Assembly (NCBI GenBank): GCA_012931725.1
Contig: CM022944.1
Location: 72,130,508 to 72,194,507, forward strand
Direction: 5' to 3'
Origin: Litsea cubeba
Taxonomy: Eukaryota; Streptophyta; Magnoliopsida; Laurales; Lauraceae
Length of the DNA: 64,000 nucleotides
A program made the translations under genes and the position numbers. Under the pieces are notes generated by a model. The model saw only the letters and a list, made by a program, of their open reading frames with translations, did not search any database and was not told the origin of the DNA. Shown here piece by piece: positions 55,576 through 64,000 of this stretch (positions within the stretch are counted from its first letter, which is position 1; the number at the start of each line of letters is the position of its first letter).

Positions 55576-56386
55576 AACCAGTGACGCTTAAACTCATGGA
55601 GTGTAGCTACGCAATCTTGCGGCTCAAAGCATCAGCCGGTTTGTTCTCAACCCCTGGCTTATGTTTAAACACGAAGGTAAACTCTCGTAAATCCTCAATC
55701 CATTTCGCGTGCTTAGATTTCGTCTTAGCCTGGGATTGAAGGTACTTCAGAGCCTCATGGTCTGAATACAAGACAAACTCACGCGGTAACAAGTAATGTC
55801 TCCAATGTTTCAGTGCTTGCACTACCGCGTAGAATTCTCTCTCATAATTGGAGTATTTTTGCCTGTCCACATTCAGCTTCTCGCTGAAATAAGCGACATG
55901 ATGTCCTTCCTGATTGAGTACTCTTCCAATTCCGACGCCATACGCGTCACATGCCACCTCAAAAACTTTAGAAAAATCAAGAAGTCACATGACTGGAGCT
56001 TCCGTCATCTTTTCCTTAATTTATTTAAATGCCTTGGTGGCTGCATTGCTCCAATTGAATTCACCTTTCTTCATACAATCCGTAATTGGAGCCATGATGG
56101 TGCTAAAGTTCCTAATAAACCGCCTATAGAAGGTGGCTAGTTCATGAAAACTACGCACCTTATGAATGTTTCGTGGTTCCGGCCACTGTACAATGGCCTT
56201 GACCTTTTCCGGGTCTGCAGACATTCCATCAACCGAAATGACAAACCCCAAGAAGAAAACTTGTGAGGAAAAGAAAGTACATTTCTTGAGGTTAGCATAC
56301 AACTTCTCTCTCCTAAGAGTGAGACAGACTTCTCTCAAATGTCGCAAGTGTTGCTCGAGTGCTGCTGTATATGAGAATGTCATCAA
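55576..56386 (-). pseudogene. RT C-terminus and RNase H of the chromodomain element
   Basis: The piece 56,021-56,386 continues RT (HLRHLREVCLTLRREKLYAN, FFLGFVISVDGMSADPEKV), with two stops between it and 55,957. The piece 55,607-55,957 is the gypsy RNase H, with ACDAYGVGIGRVL holding the first Asp, then YSNYEREFYAVVQALKHWRHYL and VLYSDHEALKYL. Its last part, NKPADALSRKIA, carries the terminal Asp. Catalytic residues appear intact but the frame is broken at 56,370 and by the stops. Confidence 0.85.
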
Positions 56387-57614
56387 AGTAGACGACCAGA
56401 AATTTGCCGATGAATGGTCGTAGCACTTGTGTCATAACCCTCATAAATGTACTTGGTGCGTTTGACAAACCGAAGGGCGTGACCAACCACTCATACAAAC
56501 CATCCTTCGTTTTGAAGGCGGTTTTCCACTCATCACCAGGTCTGATACGAATCTGGTGGTAGCCACTCTTAAGATCTATTTTTGAAAAAATCTTGGCACC
56601 CACCATCATATCTAACATGTCATCAAGTCTCGGTATGGGAAACCGATACTTGATTGCGATCTTGTTGATCGCCCGGCTATCAATGCACATCCTCCAAGAC
56701 CCATCCCTTTTGGGTGTAAGGAGTGTGGGTACGGCGCAAGGACTCAAACTTTCTTGGATGAAGCCCTTTTCAAGGAGCTCATCAACCTGCCTTTTCAACT
56801 CAGCATGCTCAGTTGGGTTCATTCTATAGTGTGGTAGGTTTGGCAAAGATGCGCCAGGAACCAAATCAATGGCGTGCTGTATATCACGTAAAGGTGGGAG
56901 CTCATTTGGTAATTCTTCCGGAAAAACATCCTGAAATTCATGCAAGACTTGCTCCGTCTCACGTGGGATCTCAACAGCCTTCTCTTCCATGACTTCCTTA
57001 GTCATCAAGACAAACATGGCAGGTTCTCCTACTTTGCCATTCTCGAGATTCTTTTGGAGATCTCTCTCAAATTCTGAGGCACCCAAAATGTGAATGCCCT
57101 TTGACTTGGGGTCCTTTCCTTTCCCAACTCTCTCTTTCACGCTAGGTTCCTTTTGTAGACTTTTTTCTTTTGGGTTGCTTTTCTTAATGTTGGAATCCTT
57201 AGGCGGGAGAGGATGGAGACTCACTTTCCTCCCTTCGAATTCAAAGATGCAGACCTTGGACCTTCCAAAATTGGTAACGTCCAAGTCGTATAACCACGGC
57301 CTGCCCAAAATGATATGTCCCACATCCATGGAGACAACATCGCACCACAGTTGGTCCTTATAAGAGGAAAGCTCAAATGGGACCAAACACCTCTGAGACA
57401 CGGGGACAGACGTAGAGTCTACCCAGGAGACACAATAGGGGTTAGGGTGAGGTTCAGTCTTCAACCCTAAACGAGCAACGGTGTTAGAGGAAACGACATT
57501 GGTGCAACTGCCGCTATCTATGATGAGCTTACAACTTCTTCCATTACACTTCAGATATGTATGGAAGATGGCAGTCCGCCGCCAGTCACATCCTCCTACA
57601 TGGCTAGGGCACAT
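56313..57614 (-). pseudogene. Protease and reverse transcriptase of the chromodomain element
   Basis: A 433-codon open stretch. Protease: KLIIDSGSCTNVVS with the DSG triad at 33-35 and HIILGRPWLYD near residue 105. A Lys-rich linker follows. RT starts about residue 225 (FQDVFPEELPNELPP) and contains RMCIDSRAINKIAIKYRFPI, FSKIDLKSGYHQIRI (first catalytic Asp) and the active site YFDDILIYS at about 409-417. Only the last residues are out of family because of a one-base frameshift near 56,370. The normal CIDYR reads CIDSR. This is the best-preserved block of the element. Confidence 0.9.
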
Positions 57615-58524
57615 CTTACCACTAGCATTTGGGTCCTCTCATGGGCATTTTGGTTCACTCTCTCCTCCTTAGTTTGATAGGCAGGAAGAAACCTAAGGAA
57701 GGAGACGCGGTCCTCGAAATCCCCACAATCATCATCGGATGGGACAAAATCAGGCATATAGTTATCCACATCCAAGTCACTATCATCCTGGACTTCTTCT
57801 ATGAACAAATTCCTCGTGGGGTAAGTAGCAGCAAAATGTCCATACCCCTGACACTTGTAACATTTGGTTAAGCTCTTCAAATTTTGTGATGTACTCGGAG
57901 ACGGTCATACTACCTTGTCGAAGGTTGCTCCTCTGATCGAGCAGTCTCTCCCGATAGGATTGGGGAAGGTACTTGTCCTTAAGTCTTTATTTCATCCTTT
58001 CCCACGTGTCAATGGCAAGGAGACCTAGATGCTGCTCATGGTGCTCTAAGTTGGTCAAAAATATTCTAGCCTGGGACACTAACTTCATGGTAGCCAACTT
58101 AACCTTCCTTGCCTCCGACATCTCATACCACTTAAATAATGGTCCATGTCAGAGAGCCAATCAGAAAAGACCCGTGGATCCATCCGACCATCAAAGGTGG
58201 GGGCAACTATTTTAACACTATTCATCACCCACCCATCGAGATCTGGGCCTCGGCCCGACCCCTACGATCATTACCATTTTCAGACTCAACATCAGTGTCT
58301 TGATCATGATCGTCCCTCTCATGGCGCCTATGACGCCTCCTGTTATCATCTTGGACAGATCGCTCAACTTCCGCAAGACGAACACTAAGTTCCCCAGTTT
58401 GCTAATTTTGTTCCTCTGTTAGAGGATTAAGCTGTGCTCTCATTTCTTCCAAGGTTTTGGCTAGCTGCTCTAAGGTCACTCCGGGTGGGTTGGAACTTGT
58501 TTTGGGTTGACAAGGTCCTGCCAT
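57596..58524 (-). pseudogene. Gag of the chromodomain element, internally deleted
   Basis: Start at ATG 58,524 (MAGPCQPKTSSNPPGV), shortly after the primer site. The gag core is recognisable (VAPTFDGRMDPRVFSDWL, KLATMKLVSQARIFL, YLPQSYRERLLDQRSNLRQG), but stops occur after EEQN and WERMK. A one-base loss near 58,133 lies inside YFKWYEM. At about 57,880 the text jumps from the gag core to the zinc knuckle, so the usual gag C-terminal stretch between them is missing. The knuckle reads CYKCQGYGHFAATYP, with the last Cys of CCHC replaced by Tyr. It would have packaged element RNA. Confidence 0.85.
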
Positions 58525-58647
58525 CCTGAAAACAAAAGGTTGGTGATCCCTACCACTCCTAGTGGGCATGCAATGACCATCTATATGCTATGAGATGTGA
58601 TGGAATGAGATGTAATGATACGCAATGCAATCCCTAGACAATCCTAA

Positions 58648-58659
58648 GCTCTGATACCA
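58648..58659 (-). other. Primer binding site of the chromodomain element
   Basis: The minus strand reads TGGTATCAGAGC, three bases after the LTR end (..GCATCA ACT). It is complementary to the 3' end of initiator tRNA-Met. Confidence 0.92.
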
Positions 58660-58662
58660 AGT

Positions 58663-60027
58663 TGATGCAGGACAGAATGAAAGCTAATCTAAATGATGCA
58701 AGATGAGATCAATAACAATAATAACAATTATAATGAACCAATTGAAATAGGTTGACACATCATTCCATGCTGAAATCCACTTAGTTAATTATGAGGAAAT
58801 CCAATTCTTGTTACAGTCCTGCAATTTGGGCCCTCAAAGAATTGAGGAAGGGACCAAGGGGAGAGTAAGAACCTCCACCTTGCCTAGGGATCTGTCGAGT
58901 CAAGTAAATGACCAAGATCCTTGAGGATTTGAAGGACAGCCAGGCTCAATTTGGGGTAACAATTGAATAGTAGTTGACTGAATATGGTTTTAAATGAAAT
59001 TCAGGTTTAATTCAATACACCCACAACTTTATAATGTTAGGCTTGAAATTCAGAAGTGAAAACATGAATTAAATGGGCTGTAATGGGTTGAAACCAGATC
59101 TAGTGCTTGCCATTCTAGATCTATTGCTGGTCTGATCAGATCTAATGGTTAGAGGGAATGAACAATTGTGATTGATTGATGGATAAGGGGCTGGTTGGAG
59201 GGCTGCAAGGGTTTAATGGTGTTGATTGGGATTTGGGTTGGATCTAGGATTCCACCATGTGTGTAGATATAAATCTGGATGGGCAAGAAAGTGTGAGATG
59301 TGTATCAAAGGAAAGGGAAAACAGTGGAGAAAAATACCTTGGGGTTGAAGATATTGTAATATCTTGGCTTCGCACCAAACTCCCCTTCGCGGGTGAGAAG
59401 AAGATCCTGCAAGAGAAATCTCTAGAAGGCCTTTGGAAGAAAATCATTATTCATTCATTATCCCCTCTTTTCCAAGAGATACAACCTTAATAATGAGTAA
59501 TAAGAGAACCCTAGAAACCAATGGTTCAGATTAAAACATCCAGATCTTGTCTCATAAATTAAAACCAAACAAATAAAATAAATAAGACCAACAAGTGGCT
59601 GTCGACAAGGTGGAAAAGGGGCTGCCTTGCGCATGGGGATTTGTGCGCAAGTCTTCTGCACGCGGCAAGGGACTTTAAGTTGTGGGCCCCCCGGGCTCCT
59701 CTTCTTATGTCTTTAATTTTTAACTCTTTAATTCCAATGGGTCCCTTGCCAATCTTTAAATCTTGATGATGACTCAACAATTGCTCATCTCCTGTGGACC
59801 ATTACAATATGGGGTCTTCTACGGGTCCACCACCGGAGGCCTTCCGCACACCCGGATCAAGATCCAACGGTGTATCTTCGCCCAAAGGCTGATCCAACGG
59901 TAGATCTTCATGATTGTGATGCATCAAGCCCATGAAAAGTTGATCCAGCCACAAGGAAGCCTTATCAACCACTTTCTTCTTACGCCTTTGGTATGTCTTT
60001 CCATATCTGGAGTTGATGTCCCCATCA
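58663..60027 (-). repeat. 5' LTR of the chromodomain element
   Basis: 1,365 bp. Compared with the 3' LTR it has extra bases near 58,925 (AGGATTTGAAGGACAGCCAG) and lacks a few near 59,663. Confidence 0.93.
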
Positions 60028-60075
60028 ACAACTCTTCGATTTACCCAAAAATGCCCTATCAATTCATCTTCTCTA

Positions 60076-60163
60076 CCCATCTCCCTCTCAACATGATTGA
60101 TCTCGAGTTCGAAGAGGCACCCATCTCCCTCTCAGCATGATTGATCTCGAGTTCGAAGAGGCA
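60076..60163. repeat. 44 bp tandem duplication
   Basis: CCCATCTCCCTCTCARCATG followed by ATTGATCTCGAGTTCGAAGA and GGCA is present twice in a row (60,076 and 60,120) with a single A/G difference. Confidence 0.92.
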
Positions 60164-61679
60164 AGGATCTCCCCCATTTTATCGCAACTTTGGTACAATC
60201 CCTCTCTCATTTTGATCTTTGTGTATTCTGGTTGCTTTGTGGATGTATGTATCTCTATCTGGGTATTGAAAATAAGAGTTTTGTTGGGTATAATAGGACA
60301 AAGGAAATGGTTTCTTCATCTGGGTATTGGGAATCAAGAGATTCTGGTATTTGGGTAATCGATGGTATGTGTAAGAATTTTGGTTTTGAAGTGATTTATC
60401 TTTCTGGGGAATAATTTTTATCTACATATCTCTTATGGGGTGTTTGGATGGATGAGAGAGAGAGAGATGAGAGGGTTTTGGGTGCAGTGGGTTGGGTAGG
60501 AAATTGTTGGATCCTGTCAAATGTAGCTTTTCTAACTCACTTAGAGGTGATGAAGTGATCTGTGTGGGTATCTGCAGGCCTGATGTAGTTGTAATTAATG
60601 ATATTATTTTGGGTTTGGATTTGAAATTGAATCCCTTTTTTCAAGTTTGATGTTGGATCTATAAGGAACACATATTATGTGCAAAATAGGATCTCGATCT
60701 GAGAAACTGAATCCACCACCGTGGTTCCACTTCGGACTTGACCTATTTGCATCCCTACCTGAAAAAAATTCTTTAGACAATGTTGTGCAAATGTTGCTGC
60801 TAAAAGTGCCTATCATAAGATTATTGTTTTATATGCGTGTATATATGTCGAAATTTTGCTCTTGAACTCATCAAAGGAAATTTTGTTAAAACCCAATTTG
60901 GTTTTATTTATTTATTTTGTTCTTGCTAAGCAAAGCCAAGGATAATGGTTTTATTTATCAGATGCTGTTGAAGTAACTGACCCTATGAATGGTGTGGATG
61001 ACTGGTTTCTGGGTACTCATATGTTGGACATCAAAATGATGGCAGCTCATTTTGCAATCACTAGGTTTAGTCATATTCCTAGAATTTTGTGGTATCCAAA
61101 TTCGAATTTGCTTGGTGTTTGTGGTGTTGGGTGTCTCTGTCTTTTAATAAACTCCTTTTACCAAAAAAGGGGAATTATATAATAGGAAAGGCTACATTTG
61201 TGTAATGCCAAGGGAGACTAATTTTGCAGGGTCTAGTTGCTCTTTGGACTAAATAGTGAAAAACTCTGAACTGAGTACCATGTGAACACCTATTTGTGGA
61301 GGGTTTCTTCCTTAGGATTGAAGCCTTGTGAAAAAAGAATTTATAAAAAAATCAGTTTTGGGGTGGATGAGAAAGAGAGACAATAATTAAAAGGGAGAAT
61401 TTCAAAAAGGCATAAAACTTTTGGCTAGTTTTCAAAAAGGTACATGAAAATTTGAATATTTTAAAAAAGTATAAAAGTTCCCTACACTTTTATTTCTTGT
61501 TTTCTGCTCAGAGGTCCTTACTGTTCCCTGTTTACTGTAAGTGCTGGTTAGTGCCCCTCATGTTTTAGGGGAGTGCTGATCTCTTCTTTACTAGCTACAT
61601 TTTGGTTGTGTTTTTTCTTCTCTTTGTTCCGGGGGATTTTGCCCTGTTTTCTCCTTCTTTAATACAAATTTACCAAGTA
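60164..61679. other. No supported gene
   Basis: T-rich plus strand with short ORFs. One at 60,961-61,181 (DAVEVTDPMNGVDDWFLGTH) follows TTTATTTATCAG, an acceptor-like sequence, but no partner exon or family could be recognised. Confidence 0.35.
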
Positions 61680-62137
61680 GCAAAAATCCCAATGATCTCA
61701 AGCTAGTCGGCTCACCAAAATCACCCATAATCCAGTCGCCAACTTCAATAAATGAAAAGGTCTGTAGGTTGGGTTAATTCTTTGAGTCTCATACATATTG
61801 CTCTTGGTGAAAATAACCCTTTCTATATATCCAGATGCCTCAATTGTCTCTTCTTACAAATGCCATCATGAATTTGAATTATTTTAGAAAATGAGGGAGA
61901 TTGCATAACCAGTGTCTGCATATTGTAAAGGTTGTATAAGGCCGATGGAAGCATATTGATCTCTTTCTTGAATGTAATGGACAAGTACCTAAGAAAGATG
62001 AGATCTCCGGTGTGCACGTCGACTAGGTTCATCACTCTCAAGAATTTGAATATTCCAGAAACTGATTTCCAAATCGCCTTTTCAAAATTCTTTTCTAGTT
62101 GGGTGGAGCAAAACAACGAACGGTGGTGTTCAGTCAA
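61680..62137 (-). pseudogene. NBS-LRR (NLR) resistance-gene fragment, leucine-rich repeats
   Basis: The frame 61,823-62,137 reads FKFLRVMNLVDVHTGDLIFL, RYLSITFKKEINMLPSALYN and LYNMQTLVMQSP, ending RQLRHLDI. This is the LRR pattern (LRVLDL, LRYL, LP..YNL.NLQTL, LRHLDI) at the start of the repeat region in plant CC-type NLR immune receptors. After a stop and a frame change the homology goes on to about 61,680 (NLQTFSFIEVGDWIM, TSLRSLG). The upstream HHRSLFCS piece also fits the region just before the first repeat. The NB-ARC domain is not found in the remaining 1.8 kb of the window to the right. A decayed or truncated copy, not a functional gene. Confidence 0.75.
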
Positions 62138-62140
62138 TCT

Positions 62141-63890
62141 TATAATTCAATATCATTGACTTCTCTTTATCCTGTCTGGGCAGCCATATTTTACTTAAGA
62201 CAAAGGGATGAATATGTGATTATATTGGCCTTCCTTGATGATTCTTTTCTCAAGGAACAAACACCATGGGAAATTTACTGATGGGTAATATTTGGTTGTG
62301 CTTTTGTGCAAGTGTTTGGATGGGTTTGTTTGTGTAATTTCTAATCAGTGATGGGTTTGTTGAAATATGGGATTGATGTCATTAGAGTGGAATTTGACAG
62401 GGACTACGCATATATATTATTTATTACATCTTACTTGAACAGCTTCAACACCTCAAATGGGCAGAAGTCAGTAACATTTGAGCTTCTATTGTTGTGAATA
62501 GTTCATGAACAAAGAGGTAGAAAAGTATAGGTTCAAGACATTAGTATTCATGTTCATCATTAATCCTACATGGTAATGTTAGCAAGATTCTTGTCCGTTT
62601 ATAGCCCCCCATCACAAACTAACAGGTCTGAGTATATTTCCTATCACATGGGTACCCACTTCTAACAATTTCCTTCAAGATTATATTCCAACAATGATAT
62701 TTAATGAAATCAAACTGGGGTATGTCTCTTCAAATTAAGGGTAATTCTAATGGATGGTAAGAATAAGTTATAAAGAAGTTTTGATTTATGTTTTGCTTTG
62801 GATCATTTCCTGCTAGCATTTCAAGGGATATTAGTCTTTCATCATTTGGGATGATTTACAGTATTAGACACTGAAGTGGACATGCTGTCTATGCTATCTA
62901 CACATGTCAATTATGCAAACCGATATCATGAAAGATGGGATGAATTGAGGGTTTAGTGTTTTATGTGCTTCTGTTACTCTCTCTCTCTGCTGTTCTATGA
63001 CTGGTAGGAACTAGTAATTGTTAGTCATGAGCTTTTCTTAATGAATAGGTGGACAAGACTTTCTTATTCTAGCTATATACACTGATTGGTCCCTCTAAAA
63101 GATTTCTGCATAAAGTTCGGTTTAAGGAAAGCTACACTTGATAGCTTAATTAGTGTCTATGTGTTTGTGGTTTTTGGTTTTTTTTTTTTTTTTCCTTCTT
63201 TAACTCTTCTCTCTGTGTGGTGCTAGAAAATATCATTTTTTTAAAGCTTGTGTTGTGTTCCTGAATTTAGAATGATGGTGTGTTGTGTTTTTGCTTAAAT
63301 TATCTTCTGCTTTTAGGTTTGGTATTTGGAGAGTGGTAGTTTGTTGTTCAGTGATGCTTGTGAATTTGTGATATTGTTTGTCATGTAAACATATAACTAA
63401 TAATAATGAATGAGCAATGATAAGCTTTTTGGATTCTCCTTCTATGTTTCATGTGTAGCCTGGCAGGGGTGTGTTTTTCATATGTTCTATCTGGGGACAT
63501 GTGATCTAGCCTCTAGGCCCAGTAAAGCTTGGATTCCTCAGTAGTGAATTCGTGATATGTTTGTTATTCAAGCATAGAAATTGTAGTAATGATGACTGAT
63601 GATAAGCTTTTAGATGGTTTTATATGTTTCATGGGTACCCTAGTAGTATGTATTTTGCATATATTGTTTGCAATAGACATGTGATCTATGGCGATAAAGC
63701 TTGGATTTTCATGCTTTGTTGCTTGTCTCCTTTTTCCTCGAGTTCTACTACTGTTTTTGTGGATTGTGGAGGAGCAAATGTCTAGGCATATGAACCCTAA
63801 TTATGAACAGTTGTACATGAAGGCTCAGTGTTTTTGTTTGTTTTTTTTTACCATTTCTACACAGTCTACACATGAAGCCTCGTGTTGTGC
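62141..63890. other. No gene seen
   Basis: AT-rich sequence with a T-run at 63,179-63,194. TGAGCAATGATAAGCTTTTTGGAT-like text at 63,410 recurs loosely at 63,590 (GATAAGCTTTTAGATG), suggesting an old duplication with a spacing of about 180 bp. No coding motif was found. Confidence 0.4.
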
Positions 63891-63892
63891 AT

Positions 63893-64000
63893 TCTCCTCT
63901 CTCTCATCGTCTCTCGCTCTCCTCTATCTATCTAGCTCTCTCGTACTCTCCTCTCTCTCTCTCTCTCTCTCTCCTCTCCTCTCTCTCGCTCTCTCTCTCT
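63893..64000. repeat. CT-rich microsatellite at window end
   Basis: Runs of CTCTCT with interspersed CTCGT and CTATCT continue to the last base, with the purest part at 63,950-63,973. It may continue beyond the window. Confidence 0.9.

Larger units (their letters stand above)
52689..60027 (-). mobile_element. Complete chromodomain Ty3/gypsy element (chromovirus), inactive
   Basis: LTRs at 52,689-54,037 and 58,663-60,027 run from TGATGCAGGACA to a TGATGTCC..ATCA edge. ACAAC flanks the element at 52,684-52,688 and 60,028-60,032. Primer site and gag are at the right, chromodomain at the left, so it is transcribed leftward. Order is gag, protease, RT, RNase H, integrase, chromodomain. The LTRs differ by several small indels besides substitutions, so this insertion is older than the copia element. 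Stops, frameshifts, a lost zinc-knuckle Cys and a changed integrase Glu make it inactive. The clade within chromoviruses was not resolved. Confidence 0.96.

Noticed and set aside
60961..61181. Possible host exon after an acceptor-like TTTATCAG
   Set aside because: No recognisable family, no donor or partner exon, and the end of the frame is low quality.
1..64000. Bacterial-type systems such as CRISPR arrays, operons or phage genes
   Set aside because: Repeats here are LTRs, tandem leader repeats and microsatellites; there are spliced introns and plant transposon families, and no spacer-repeat arrays or bacterial gene clusters.

Overview
This window looks like intergenic DNA from a large, repeat-rich flowering-plant genome. 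It is dominated by plant LTR retrotransposons: a Tat-type Ty3/gypsy family with a second RNase H, a Ty1/copia element primed by initiator tRNA-Met, and a chromodomain-bearing Ty3/gypsy element. Pieces of a LINE, a FAR1/MULE-like gene and an NBS-LRR gene are also present. No complete host gene can be supported. Species cannot be named from the sequence. All family calls come from motifs read by eye; identities were not computed.

Region 1-31,581 is a Tat Ty3/gypsy complex, all on the minus strand. From left to right it holds an LTR fragment (1-735) and three partial internal regions joined head to tail (736-5,145; 5,146-~11,776; ~11,777-~26,938). Three LTR copies follow in tandem (~26,939-31,581). 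The third internal copy is the fullest, with leader, gag, protease, a G-patch-like segment, RT, RNase H, a second RNase H and integrase. Its integrase is split by a 2 kb solo copia LTR (14,454-16,464). Downstream of its pol and on the opposite strand lies a spliced gene with GT-AG introns (~11,777-13,734). This is the most interesting object in the window and fits the class of antisense extra genes known from Tat elements.

Region 31,582-43,307 is an older LTR-like sequence split by a complete Ty1/copia element (32,438-42,216; duplicated target GGTGG). The two copia LTRs are almost identical, so the insertion is recent. Even so, its coding region has a frameshift, a stop codon and a changed protease active site. 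The sequence then enters a FAR1/MULE-like DNA-binding-domain fragment (43,308-~43,836).

Region 43,837-52,688 is sparse. It holds a 2.5 kb solo LTR with a GAAAT target duplication (45,323-47,865), a tRNA-derived SINE-like sequence, an unrecognised 123-codon ORF, a 5'-truncated LINE 3' end and a weak second RNase H-like fragment.

Region 52,689-60,027 is a complete but dead chromodomain Ty3/gypsy element on the minus strand (duplicated target ACAAC). It has two LTRs, a primer binding site and a polypurine tract, and its gag and pol are broken. Beyond it are a 44 bp tandem duplication, a decayed NBS-LRR leucine-rich-repeat fragment (61,680-62,137) and a (CT)n microsatellite at the window edge. 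The genes here do not form host pathways. What can be read is a history of insertion, unequal recombination and decay.
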